Source of the DNA: Ruminococcaceae bacterium UBA1417
GTDB taxonomy: Bacteria; Bacillota; Clostridia; Oscillospirales; Acutalibacteraceae
Assembly (NCBI GenBank): GCA_002305575.1
Contig: DBPP01000028.1
Span: 9,895-25,454, forward strand
Direction of reading: 5' to 3'
DNA: 15,560 nt
The notes below the pieces were generated by a model, which was given only the letters and a program-made list of their open reading frames with translations, was not told the DNA's origin and did not search any database. Within the stretch, counting starts at the first letter, position 1, and each line of letters opens with the position of its first letter. Made by a program: the position numbers and the translations under genes. Shown in pieces: positions 1 to 6,388 of this stretch.

Positions 1-492
1 GTAAGCATCCGGCAGGCCGGTGATGATGCCCGCGTGGCGCGCTGCACGCACGTCGTCGGTATAGGCAGAGAAAACGCCGTCATTGTGCGTCTTATGGTAT
101 TTGAATTGGTTCTCAATCGTGTCGGAGACCTTGTAACCGTAGGCTTCGCAAGCCGAACGCACCATGCGCATGCCACCGAACGGATTGCAGGCGCGCTTTA
201 AGGGCTCGTCCGTCTGCAGGCCGACGATAATTTCGTTCTCTTTGTCGAGGTAACCCGGGCCGAACGATGTGATTGTGATGACCGTGTCGGTGTCGATTTT
301 CAGCACGCCACCGTTCTTCTGCTCTTCGCGACAGAGCGCCTCATATTTTTCGAGCATCGCTTTGGTGCGCGCGGTGGGGGGCTGCAAAAAGGATTCGTCG
401 CCGGTGTACGGCGTGTAATTCTTCTGGATGAAGTCGCGAACGTCAATTTTCTTCTCCCATTTTCCGGTGTTGAAGTTTCTCCAAGCGTTCAT
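1..492 (-). CDS. pflB: Pyruvate formate-lyase (formate C-acetyltransferase), N-terminal part, cut by the left edge
   Basis: Cleaves pyruvate with CoA to acetyl-CoA and formate in the cytoplasm during anaerobic growth, as a glycyl-radical enzyme. Only the first 164 codons are inside the window; the catalytic cysteines and C-terminal radical glycine lie outside. What is visible matches the family closely: residues 19-37 carry the VRDFIQKNYTPY-GDESFL signature, followed by an IVGLQTDEPLKRA-PFGG stretch and a KTHN-GVF-YT block ending in TGLPDAY at the edge. The start at 490-492 follows an AAAGGA ribosome site. The leader (about 493-670) holds a ZTP riboswitch and a terminator, so expression should rise when 10-formyl-tetrahydrofolate is short; formate from this enzyme can refill that pool. 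The family call is near certain. Whether it is a true PflB rather than a close glycyl-radical relative rests on the N-terminal match and the riboswitch context. Confidence 0.95.
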   Translation of the reverse strand, partial: MNAWRNFNTGKWEKKIDVRDFIQKNYTPYTGDESFLQPPTARTKAMLEKYEALCREEQKNGGVLKIDTDTVITITSFGPGYLDKENEIIVGLQTDEPLKRACNPFGGMRMVRSACEAYGYKVSDTIENQFKYHKTHNDGVFSAYTDDVRAARHAGIITGLPDAY

Positions 493-556
493 GTTGTATT
501 GTCCTTTCCGGCGCGATCTGCGCCCTTCGGTTTTCATGCGCCTGCCGCGCTGCAAA

Positions 557-590
557 TAAAAAAAGGGCAGCGTTGCAAGGAACACTGCCC
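557..590 (-). terminator. Intrinsic terminator in the pflB leader (riboswitch expression platform)
   Basis: Read on the minus strand, 590-581 (GGGCAGUGUU) pairs with 574-565 (AACGCUGCCC) in a 10-bp helix containing one G-U pair and a 6-nt loop, followed at once by a U-run (564-558, broken only at its distal end). It sits between the aptamer and the pflB start. Its 5' arm overlaps the 3' strand of aptamer helix P3 (589-586), so ligand-bound aptamer and terminator cannot both form. This is the layout of a ligand-activated (ON) transcription switch. Confidence 0.92.
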
Positions 591-658
591 AGACGGTCGG
601 CAATACTGGCTTTTGCTCCACGATGGTCGCCCATCTTGTATCCGTCAGTCACAAAAGC
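585..658 (-). ncRNA. ZTP riboswitch (pfl RNA motif) aptamer controlling pflB
   Basis: The family senses ZTP/ZMP, which build up when 10-formyl-tetrahydrofolate is scarce. On the minus strand, P1 is GCUUUUG (658-652) with CAAAAGC (615-609). P2 is AUGG (634-631) with CCAU (626-623), closed by a GCGA tetraloop. The family-typical GUGACUGACGG segment lies between P1 and P2, and GUGGAGC returns to P1. A short linker leads to P3, UGCC (602-599) with GGCA (589-586). Its loop holds CCGUC (596-592), which can form a 5-bp pseudoknot with GACGG (646-642). In the usual consensus this pairing is GGCG/CGCC, so the change here is compensated on both sides. The order P1-P2-linker-P3, the pseudoknot and the position before a pfl gene all fit. 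Ligand binding was not tested. Confidence 0.92.
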
Positions 659-676
659 ACATTGGATTGTGGTTTT

Positions 677-705
677 ATTGTACACGCAAACCGCACGTTT
701 GTCAA
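677..705 (-). promoter_or_regulatory. Promoter of the pflB transcript
   Basis: On the minus strand a perfect -35 TTGACA (705-700) is separated by exactly 17 bases from a -10 TACAAT (682-677). Transcription should start near 670, about a dozen bases before aptamer helix P1, so the whole riboswitch is on the RNA. The strong core promoter suggests that control is mostly at the terminator. Confidence 0.9.
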
Positions 706-779
706 CAGCAAAGTTGCATGAAGAAAATGGAAGACGGCCGTGCGGCCTGTTGCACCCTGCCTTTTTTCGCGGCGCGGGA

Positions 780-823
780 AGAGAAAACCGGCGGTGCGCC
801 GAAAACGATGCGACCTCCGGTTT
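780..823 (-). terminator. Terminator of the siroheme reductase-like gene
   Basis: On the minus strand AAACCGG (823-817) pairs with CCGGTTT (791-785). Further inner pairs (GG/CC, a U-A pair, CGC/GCG) extend the helix around a loop at about 800-810. A U-rich tail (TCTCTT) follows. It starts 11 bases past the stop codon at 834-836. Confidence 0.7.
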
Positions 824-833
824 AGCAAATGGT

Positions 834-1757
834 TCAGCGTGTTTTGACCGGCTGCGCGAGGATCTCCTCCTTGCGTGTGAGCAGGTCGTCGGAGAACAGC
901 GCGGCCTCAAAGTTTTCGAAGCCGATGCGGTCGATGGCTTTGCCGAGGCGCTCTTTCTGGTAGGCGTTTTCCTTGAACCAGAGCATGGTCTTTTCGATGA
1001 GCGGATCAATCTCCTCACGCGTGACATAGCGGCTCAGCGGCGTGCCCATACGGGTCTGCTTGCCCCAGGTGCCGCCGACGTAGATGCGGTAGACCGTTTC
1101 GCTCTCGTGGCTGACCGCCTTGAACGGGCAGATGCCGGTGCATACGCCGCACTCGAGGCATTTCTCGTCGATGTGCAGCTTGCCGTTCACAACGTGTGCA
1201 GCCTTGGAGGGACAGCGTGTTTCCACAACGCAGACCTTGCAGCCGCGGCAGGCGTCGACGTTGAAGATCGGGCGACGATGGCCTTCGATGCCGAAGTCGT
1301 TCAAGGAAGGTTTCATGCAGCTGTTCGGGCAGCCGCCGATACCAATCTTAAACTTATGCGGCAGCTTGACGTCAGCCCAACCCACGTAGTATTTTTCGTG
1401 CAGTGCTTCAGCGAGCGCTTGCGTGTCGTAGTTGCCATAAACGCAGGTGGTGCCTTTGCAGGCGGTGATCGGGCGGATCTTTGCGCCGGTGCCGCCGAAA
1501 TACAGGCCGCGCTCTGCGGCGTAGTCGCTGGCGGCGTCAATCTGGTCGAACGGGATGCCGACAATTTCGGCGGTCAGACGCGAAGTGAACACAACTTTGC
1601 CGTTGCCGAACTTTTCGGCGATTTCGGAAAGGGTGCGCAGGTCATCCGCGGTGAATACGGAACCTTTCGGAACAACGCGCCCCGAAAAATTCTCGGTGCC
1701 ACGGTTGATCAGGAAGCCGCGCGCTTTGACTTCGGCAATCTGTGCGGGTTTCAGCAT
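834..1757 (-). CDS. Siroheme and [4Fe-4S] sulfite/nitrite reductase-like protein
   Basis: A 307-residue protein of the nitrite/sulfite reductase ferredoxin-like family, close in plan to the AsrC subunit of anaerobic sulfite reductase. The N-terminal half-domain (about 1-65) is followed by the siroheme/[4Fe-4S] ligand motif: C100 and C105, then GGC143-PNS-C147. An inserted two-cluster ferredoxin module follows (C170, C173, C176, C182; then C200, C203, C206, C210-Pro), and the reductase fold resumes (YRIYVGGTWGK, about 225-235). The first siroheme cysteine pair is spaced C-x4-C rather than the usual C-x5-C, and the first ferredoxin set ends C-x5-C-P rather than C-x3-C-P. The start has GGAGG 7 bases upstream. 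The gene stands alone, with its own promoter and terminator; no asrA/asrB-like partner or siroheme synthesis gene is in view. It probably reduces sulfite or nitrite in the cytoplasm, but the substrate cannot be read from the sequence. Confidence 0.85.
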   Translation of the reverse strand: MLKPAQIAEVKARGFLINRGTENFSGRVVPKGSVFTADDLRTLSEIAEKFGNGKVVFTSRLTAEIVGIPFDQIDAASDYAAERGLYFGGTGAKIRPITACKGTTCVYGNYDTQALAEALHEKYYVGWADVKLPHKFKIGIGGCPNSCMKPSLNDFGIEGHRRPIFNVDACRGCKVCVVETRCPSKAAHVVNGKLHIDEKCLECGVCTGICPFKAVSHESETVYRIYVGGTWGKQTRMGTPLSRYVTREEIDPLIEKTMLWFKENAYQKERLGKAIDRIGFENFEAALFSDDLLTRKEEILAQPVKTR

Positions 1758-1769
1758 AATAATTCCTCC

Positions 1770-1795
1770 ATGAATCAGCGTTATGAATCAGCGTT
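1770..1795. repeat. 13-bp perfect tandem duplication in the leader of the siroheme reductase-like gene
   Basis: ATGAATCAGCGTT occurs twice head to tail (1770-1782 and 1783-1795). It lies in the 5' leader read from the minus-strand promoter and directly abuts the GGAGG ribosome site (1765-1769). It could be a slippage duplication or a double binding site; nothing in the sequence decides. Confidence 0.9.
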
Positions 1796-1800
1796 AAGGA

Positions 1801-1826
1801 CTGTATTTTTATTTTACAGGATACAG
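1801..1826. promoter_or_regulatory. Inverted repeat CTGTAT/ATACAG around a -10 box, possible operator
   Basis: The 6-bp arms at 1801-1806 and 1821-1826 are complementary and flank the -10 element (1811-1816) of the minus-strand promoter. A repressor bound here would block that promoter. The arms are short, so chance is possible. Confidence 0.35.
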
Positions 1827-1839
1827 CGGGCAATTTCAA
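1811..1839 (-). promoter_or_regulatory. Promoter of the siroheme reductase-like gene
   Basis: On the minus strand -35 TTGAAA (1839-1834) and -10 TAAAAT (1816-1811) are 17 bases apart. The predicted start near 1805 gives a leader of roughly 45 bases that contains the 13-bp tandem repeat and the ribosome site. Confidence 0.8.
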
Positions 1840-1853
1840 TTCTTCTGCAAAAA

Positions 1854-1863
1854 TTTCGCGAAA
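1854..1863. promoter_or_regulatory. 10-bp palindrome TTTCGCGAAA between divergent promoters
   Basis: A perfect palindrome sits in the 49-bp space between the two divergent -35 boxes (1839 and 1889). The position suits a regulator acting on both directions, but no family-specific site is recognised. Confidence 0.35.
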
Positions 1864-1888
1864 GAAATAAAAAAAGGATGAAAGCGTA

Positions 1889-1917
1889 TTGGATTTTTCG
1901 CGCAATTATGCTAAAAT
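1889..1917 (+). promoter_or_regulatory. Promoter of the SH3 lipoprotein-trkA-trkA operon
   Basis: -35 TTGGAT (1889-1894), a 17-base spacer and -10 TAAAAT (1912-1917) preceded by TGC, which makes it an extended -10. The start would be near 1924, about 40 bases before the ATG at 1964. Confidence 0.75.
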
Positions 1918-1963
1918 ATAAAACACATAGGGGACAATATGGAAAAGGAACGGTGATTTTGTC

Positions 1964-2533
1964 ATGAAAAACGGAACGACCGGAAAGCATGGATGGGGCA
2001 AGGCGCCGGCGGTGCTGTTGGCGTGTATGCTGGCTTTGTCCTGCGCGGCCTGTGGAGACGGCGGCGCAGAAGCCTCGCCGAGCCCGAGCCCGAGCGCATC
2101 GCCGTCGCCGACGCCGGCCGTCGAGATGATTCAGGTGGCGACCGTTTCGGAGATCGAGGGCTCCCTGAACATCCGCAGTGCCGACAGTACGGATTCGCAG
2201 GTGCTCAGTCAGGCCTATCCCGGCGACCACTTTGAAGTGCTCACAGAAAATTACAGCGAAGGCTGGCATGAAATTTCCTATAACGGCGGTAAAGCGTACG
2301 TTTCCGCCGAGTATGTGACGGTTTCGGAGATGGATGCTTCTGTACTTTCCGCGACGCCTGCGCCGGATCAGAACGACAGCGCGGCTTCTCCCACACCAAA
2401 CGCCACGCCGAACGCAGAAACGCCGATCATTGTCAACGGCAGCGGACGGTCGGATCTCCAGTCTTCCGATGCGCAGAGCGATGGGATGACGACGCAAACC
2501 ATCCGCGATACGGAAGATCCGGAACGCCGCTGA
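1964..2533 (+). CDS. SH3-domain lipoprotein, probably anchored outside the membrane
   Basis: A 189-residue protein. Residues 1-27 form a lipoprotein-type signal: a basic start, hydrophobic core VLLACMLAL, then SCAAC, so the lipidated cysteine is C27 or C30. A Ser/Pro linker (about 37-51) built of SPSP repeats follows. Residues about 54-105 form a bacterial SH3 domain, with the LNIRSADSTDSQVL start, a G-W-turn and the KAYVSAEYV end. The tail (about 115-189) is rich in Pro, Ser, Thr and Asp and looks unstructured. Bacterial SH3 domains often bind peptidoglycan, so a wall-sensing or wall-tethering role is plausible but inferred. GGTGA lies 7 bases before the start. The first trkA begins 28 bases downstream, so the three genes probably share a transcript. 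Confidence 0.8.
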   Translation: MKNGTTGKHGWGKAPAVLLACMLALSCAACGDGGAEASPSPSPSASPSPTPAVEMIQVATVSEIEGSLNIRSADSTDSQVLSQAYPGDHFEVLTENYSEGWHEISYNGGKAYVSAEYVTVSEMDASVLSATPAPDQNDSAASPTPNATPNAETPIIVNGSGRSDLQSSDAQSDGMTTQTIRDTEDPERR

Positions 2534-2561
2534 GAAAGCTGAGAAAGGAATAAAAATTATC

Positions 2562-3185
2562 ATGAATGTACTTGTCATTGGCTGTGGAGCGCTCGGGCAG
2601 AAGATAGCGCGTATGCTTGATCAGATCGGGTGGGAGGTTTCCGTGATCGACAGCCGTGAAGATGTGGAAGATCTGATGCAGTCAGATTTTGGCGGTGTTG
2701 TGCTGCGCGGCTTTCCCATGGATTTGCAGATCCTGCGGGAGGGCGGCATCGAAAGCTGTGACGCCGTAGCGGTTGTGACGTCGGATGACAGCTTGAATAT
2801 TACCGTCGCGCAGATTGCACGAGATTATTTTGGCGTGAAAAATGTTGTGACCCGTATTTCAGATCCGGCACGCGAATTGATTTACGAAAATCTCGGCCTG
2901 CGGACCATATGCCCGACCAACTTGGCCAGCGAACAGATCATCAACCTTCTGTCGGGAGAAGAGCCGAGCACGCAGCTGCATCTGGATGCACATACGGTGT
3001 CGTTTGCGGTGCGTCCGGCCAGCCGGCAGCAGATTGGGCGGCCGCTGACCGTGCTGCAGGGGTATCCCGGCGAGGTCATTTTCGGTTTGATCCGAGCCAG
3101 CGGCGTCTTTGTGCTGCATCACGCGGCGGATATGGCGGTGCCGGAAGCCGGAGACAGCATTGTATATGCCAAATTGATCGATTGA
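2562..3185 (+). CDS. trkA: TrkA-family potassium uptake regulator, single RCK unit (first of two)
   Basis: A cytosolic nucleotide-binding subunit that gates a Trk/Ktr potassium channel. Residues 1-120 form the RCK_N Rossmann fold, with GCGALG at 7-12 and the acidic VIDSRED turn that normally contacts NAD ribose. Residues about 135-207 are the RCK_C ligand domain. At 207 residues it is one RCK unit, half of the fused E. coli TrkA. The segment usually reading GD-TD is RGFPMD here, so nucleotide contacts may differ from its partner. The ribosome site AAAGGA is about 12 bases from the start, a little far. The second trkA follows 16 bases after the stop. No channel gene (trkH or ktrB) is in the window. 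Confidence 0.9.
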   Translation: MNVLVIGCGALGQKIARMLDQIGWEVSVIDSREDVEDLMQSDFGGVVLRGFPMDLQILREGGIESCDAVAVVTSDDSLNITVAQIARDYFGVKNVVTRISDPARELIYENLGLRTICPTNLASEQIINLLSGEEPSTQLHLDAHTVSFAVRPASRQQIGRPLTVLQGYPGEVIFGLIRASGVFVLHHAADMAVPEAGDSIVYAKLID

Positions 3186-3201
3186 GCGGAGGGATACACC
3201 G

Positions 3202-3873
3202 ATGAATATTGTGATCATGGGCGGCGGCAAAGTGGGCGAAAGCCTTGCGCGCCGCATTTTGCAGGGGCATCACGATGTGCGTCTGATTGAAGTGAGCAAA
3301 TCGCGGTGCTATAGTCTGGCGAATGCGCTGGATGTCGAGGTAATCTGCGGCAGCGGTACGGACATCGGCACATTGGAGCGCGCCGGCGTGCGCGACGCGG
3401 ACTGCTTCATCGCCATTTCCGGCAACGATGCGGACAACCTCGTGGCGGCGCAGATGGCGAAAAAATATTTCAGTGCGAAAAAAGTGATTGCCCGGGCGAA
3501 CGACCCGCGAAACCTTGAGACGATGCGCGTGCTTGGCGTAGATTATGCAGTAAGTAGCGCAGAAATCATTGCTCGCATCCTTGAGCAGGAAGCCAACCTG
3601 ATGGAGTTTCATCTGGTGGCCTCGTTGAACAAGGGGCGCGGACAGATCTGCTCGGTGACACTCAGCGAAAATTCGGCGCTTGACGGCAGGGCGGTTAAAT
3701 CGCTAGTTTTCCCGAAAGGCTCCCTGCTGGTTTCCATTGTCCGCGGGGAAAACCTGATTATCCCGAGCGGTGACACGGTGCTGCAGACGGGCGACGAAAT
3801 CATCGCCGTGTATGAGGAACGCGCAGGAAAAGCATTGGTTCGGCTGCTGGGCAGCATGCGGGATAATGGATGA
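3202..3873 (+). CDS. trkA: TrkA-family potassium uptake regulator, single RCK unit (second of two)
   Basis: A 223-residue cytosolic RCK protein. RCK_N covers about 1-120, with GGGKVG (7-12), the LIEVSKS turn with its acidic ribose contact, and a canonical GSGTDIGTLERAGV helix start. RCK_C covers about 138-218 and ends in GDEIIAVYE. GGAGGG lies 8 bases before the start. It is more canonical at the nucleotide site than the gene before it, so the pair may form a mixed ring with unlike sites, standing in for the two halves of a fused TrkA. That pairing is inferred from adjacency. It is the last gene of its operon: a terminator follows about 60 bases on. Confidence 0.92.
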   Translation: MNIVIMGGGKVGESLARRILQGHHDVRLIEVSKSRCYSLANALDVEVICGSGTDIGTLERAGVRDADCFIAISGNDADNLVAAQMAKKYFSAKKVIARANDPRNLETMRVLGVDYAVSSAEIIARILEQEANLMEFHLVASLNKGRGQICSVTLSENSALDGRAVKSLVFPKGSLLVSIVRGENLIIPSGDTVLQTGDEIIAVYEERAGKALVRLLGSMRDNG

Positions 3874-3932
3874 GGTCCAAAATAAGCGGGCAACGGAGAT
3901 TGAAATCAATATAACAAGACAATACTGTATGG

Positions 3933-3988
3933 AACGGCAAAAGCTACAGAAAAAAGATGTAGTTTTTTGTCGTTTCGCCGTTTTTTTT
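3933..3988 (+). terminator. Terminator of the lipoprotein-trkA-trkA operon
   Basis: The outer helix AACGGC (3933-3938) / GCCGTT (3977-3982) encloses an inner hairpin CTACA (3944-3948) / TGTAG (3958-3962), which AAAA/TTTT pairs extend. The outer helix runs straight into a T-run ending at 3988. The inner hairpin has its own T-run (3963-3968), so either part could terminate. Confidence 0.75.
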
Positions 3989-3992
3989 GAAT

Positions 3993-4005
3993 TTTTCGAC
4001 GAAAA
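3993..4005. promoter_or_regulatory. Inverted repeat TTTTCG-A-CGAAAA just upstream of the LCP promoter
   Basis: Two complementary 6-bp arms around one base end 2 bases before the -35 box at 4007. The position fits an activator or repressor site; no known consensus is recognised. Confidence 0.35.
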
Positions 4006-4006
4006 G

Positions 4007-4036
4007 TTGACGGGAATACGGAGAAAGCGATAAAAT
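4007..4036 (+). promoter_or_regulatory. Promoter of the LCP protein-HD phosphohydrolase pair
   Basis: -35 TTGACG (4007-4012), an 18-base spacer and -10 TAAAAT (4031-4036). The start near 4043 leaves a leader of about 55 bases before the chosen ATG at 4098. Confidence 0.75.
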
Positions 4037-4097
4037 ATACAGTTGTAGTCGCAGACGCGGCACCGCCATGGCTGGCGGCATCAAAGGGGTGCACAAA

Positions 4098-5636
4098 ATG
4101 AGTAAATGGAAGTGCCGGATTCCCGGCCTCGTAATTACGCTGGTGATGGCGGTGGTTGTGGCCGCTTTTATCACCGTACTGACCTGGACGCAGATGGTTC
4201 CGACGCATCTGTTGATTGCTGGCAGCATAGCGGTAGTCATGCTGGCCGCTGCCGGCGCACTATTGATGCGCAGCACGGCTTTTAAAGTGCAGTTCGTACT
4301 GGGAACGCTGCTTTCGGTCGTGTTGACTGCTGTTTTGGTGATTTCTGGTTACTATCTTTACGCGACAACGAGCACACTTTCGCGCATATCGGAGACGCGT
4401 ACGCAGTCGACACCGGTTGCCGTGTTTGTACGTGCAGACGATCCAGCCCAGAGCATCCAGGATGCGGCTGCGTATACGTTCGGCATTCTTTCGGCGCTGG
4501 ACCGCACCAATACGGATGCGGGCCTCGAGCAGATTGAGACGGCGCTGGGCAGCGCAGTGGCTACGGAGGAATACACTGGCCTCACGCAGCTGGCGGACGG
4601 CCTGCTTGCAGGAGATTGCGATGCGATCGTGATGAATCTGGCCTATATCGATGTGTTGGCGGAGACCGAAGGGTACACGGATTTTGAATCCAAGATCCGT
4701 GAACTGGATATGGTGCACGTCGAGACAGCGACGAGCGTACCGGAAGCCATTGCCAATCTGGGCGACGTGGAGATCAAAGACGTTTACACCATCTATATCA
4801 GCGGCAGCGATTCTCGAGAGGGCCTGTACACGGTCGGACGCAGCGATGTCAATATTATCGCGACAATCAACACGCAGACGCGGCAGGTGTTGCTCGTAAC
4901 TACGCCACGTGACTACTACGTGCCGCTTTCCATTTCGGACGGCATTCCCGATAAATTGACACACGCCGGTATCTACGGCGTGGATGTTTCGATGGAAACG
5001 CTGGAAATGCTCTATGAAACCAAGTTCGATTATTATTTCCGCCTGGATTTCACGGGCTTTAAAGGCATAGTGGATGCCCTGGGCGGCATCACGCTGTACA
5101 ACGACATTGCGTTCAGCACCAGCAAGTACGATTATCCGGTCGGTGTAAACACGCTGGATGGCGATGAGGCGCTGCAGTTTGCGCGCGAGCGCTACGCGTT
5201 CATCGACGGCGATATCCAGCGCGGCAAAAATCAGATGAAGGTGATTTCCGCTGTGATCGAAAAGGCGATGTCGCCGGATATTCTGATGAACTACACCTCC
5301 ATTCTTGAGAGCCTGGAGGATTGCTTTGATATGAATGTCCCGTACAGTGATATTGCGGGGCTTGTCCGTCTCCAGCTTACGGAAGGCGGCTCGTGGAATG
5401 TTGTGCAGTACAGCGTAACGGGCTATGGTGATACGCAGGTGCCGTATTCCATGAGCATCCCTGTGTATGTCATGCAGCCGGATTACGATACGGTGTACAA
5501 AGCGCAAGAGCTGATGGACCGCGTCGCGAACGGCGAAATCATCACACAGGCTGATACGGAGATCACAGAGGACGACAGTGATGACGCGGCAGAGGACAGC
5601 TACGGTGAGACGACGGACAGCGGCTACGGTTACTGA
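4098..5636 (+). CDS. LytR-CpsA-Psr (LCP) family cell-wall glycopolymer ligase with three membrane helices
   Basis: LCP enzymes move lipid-linked glycopolymers (teichoic acid, capsule) onto peptidoglycan at the outer membrane face. At 512 residues this is a long form. Three membrane helices (about 8-30, 36-57, 63-87) are followed by an extracellular accessory region (about 98-205), the LCP catalytic domain (about 215-400) and an acidic Ser/Tyr/Gly-rich tail (about 487-512). Pyrophosphate/metal-binding hallmarks are present: GRSD-V-II (D250), TTPRD (R271, D272) and FARERYAF-D-GDIQRGKNQ (R363, R365, R375). The layout resembles pneumococcal CpsA-type proteins. The ATG at 4068 is in frame but has no ribosome site; AAAGGGG lies 8 bases before 4098, so I use 4098. 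An HD-domain gene follows 30 bases later. The glycopolymer substrate is unknown. Confidence 0.9.
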   Translation: MSKWKCRIPGLVITLVMAVVVAAFITVLTWTQMVPTHLLIAGSIAVVMLAAAGALLMRSTAFKVQFVLGTLLSVVLTAVLVISGYYLYATTSTLSRISETRTQSTPVAVFVRADDPAQSIQDAAAYTFGILSALDRTNTDAGLEQIETALGSAVATEEYTGLTQLADGLLAGDCDAIVMNLAYIDVLAETEGYTDFESKIRELDMVHVETATSVPEAIANLGDVEIKDVYTIYISGSDSREGLYTVGRSDVNIIATINTQTRQVLLVTTPRDYYVPLSISDGIPDKLTHAGIYGVDVSMETLEMLYETKFDYYFRLDFTGFKGIVDALGGITLYNDIAFSTSKYDYPVGVNTLDGDEALQFARERYAFIDGDIQRGKNQMKVISAVIEKAMSPDILMNYTSILESLEDCFDMNVPYSDIAGLVRLQLTEGGSWNVVQYSVTGYGDTQVPYSMSIPVYVMQPDYDTVYKAQELMDRVANGEIITQADTEITEDDSDDAAEDSYGETTDSGYGY

Positions 5637-5666
5637 TTGTCGGAAAACAAAGGGGAGAATAGACGT

Positions 5667-6344
5667 ATGACGCAAACGCTGTATGACCGAATTGAAGCCT
5701 ATATGCAGGGCCAGATGCAGGACAGTGCGCATGATGCGGAACATGTTTTCCGCGTGCTGTACGCGGCGCTTGATATTCTCGAAACAGAACCTGAGGCGGA
5801 TCCCGATGTGGTGATCGCCGCCTGTCTGCTGCACGATGTCGGCCGTGCGGAACAGCTGCAAAATCCTGCGCTCTGCCATGCGCAGGTCGGTGCGGAAAAG
5901 GCGTATCGTTTTCTGATTGAAAATGGCCTTGAAGAAGGGTTTACTGCACACGTGCGCGATTGCATCCGCACGCACCGTTTCCGAAGCGATGCGCCGCCGG
6001 AGACGCGCGAGGCAAAGATCCTGTTCGATGCCGATAAGCTCGATGTGTCCGGTGCGGTCGGGATTGCACGCACGCTGCTCTACCAGGGCGAGACGGCGAA
6101 GCCGTTGTACACCCGTATGGAAGACGGCGCGATTTCTGATGGAACGGGCGACACCGCACCCTCCTTTTTTCAGGAATACAAGCATAAGCTTGAGCGGCTT
6201 TACGGTGGTTTTTATACGGCGCGTGCCACAGCATTGGCCGGAGAACGGCGTGCCGCAGCAGAAAACTTCTATATGGCGCTGCTCCATGAGGTGCGCGACA
6301 CAGAAGAAAAGGGGCGCGCGTCCCTCAACGCGATGCTGAAATAA
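5667..6344 (+). CDS. HD-domain phosphohydrolase
   Basis: A 225-residue soluble protein of the metal-dependent HD superfamily. Ligand candidates are H26 (in SAHDAEHVFRV), the doublet H56-D57 (in CLLHDVGR), H103 (in IRTHRFR) and D121/D123 (in LFDADKLD). This arrangement resembles the small predicted metal-dependent HD phosphohydrolases of the YedJ/RNaseY-HD type. The family acts on nucleotides or phosphodiesters; the substrate here cannot be deduced. AGGGGAG lies 9 bases before the ATG at 5667. A TTG at 5637 is in frame but touches the preceding stop and has no ribosome site of its own. It is probably co-transcribed with the LCP gene and ends just before a strong hairpin. Confidence 0.85.
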   Translation: MTQTLYDRIEAYMQGQMQDSAHDAEHVFRVLYAALDILETEPEADPDVVIAACLLHDVGRAEQLQNPALCHAQVGAEKAYRFLIENGLEEGFTAHVRDCIRTHRFRSDAPPETREAKILFDADKLDVSGAVGIARTLLYQGETAKPLYTRMEDGAISDGTGDTAPSFFQEYKHKLERLYGGFYTARATALAGERRAAAENFYMALLHEVRDTEEKGRASLNAMLK

Positions 6345-6350
6345 AACTTT

Positions 6351-6388
6351 TTCCCCCTGAACCCTTGCGGATTCAGGGGGAATTCTTT
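6351..6388 (+). terminator. Terminator of the LCP-HD transcript
   Basis: Perfect 11-bp helix TTCCCCCTGAA (6351-6361) / TTCAGGGGGAA (6372-6382) with a 10-base loop and a short T-rich tail (TTCTTT). It begins 7 bases after the HD gene stop. The tail is weak, but the stem is strong. Confidence 0.75.

Noticed and set aside
698..712. TTTG-7-CAAA inverted repeat over the pflB -35 box as a Rex-type site
   Set aside because: The arms are only 4 bp and the interior does not match the Rex consensus well enough to call.
443..1027. Minus-strand frame of 194 codons running from the siroheme gene through the riboswitch into pflB
   Set aside because: It crosses a terminator, a promoter and a structured RNA and is very rich in Arg/Ser; not a gene.
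573..1967. Plus-strand open frame of 464 codons
   Set aside because: It lies antisense to the siroheme reductase-like gene and the pflB riboswitch, its protein has no recognisable domain, and no ribosome site precedes it. The minus-strand frame has clear cysteine motifs and GGAGG.
2077..2117. GAGCCC/GCCGTC short repeats as a minisatellite
   Set aside because: They encode the Ser-Pro linker of the lipoprotein; the repetition follows from the protein composition.
4260..6287. Minus-strand open frame of 675 codons
   Set aside because: It is antisense to the LCP and HD genes, whose domains and motifs are clear. Composition is Arg/His/Ile-rich, typical of a shadow frame in GC-rich DNA.
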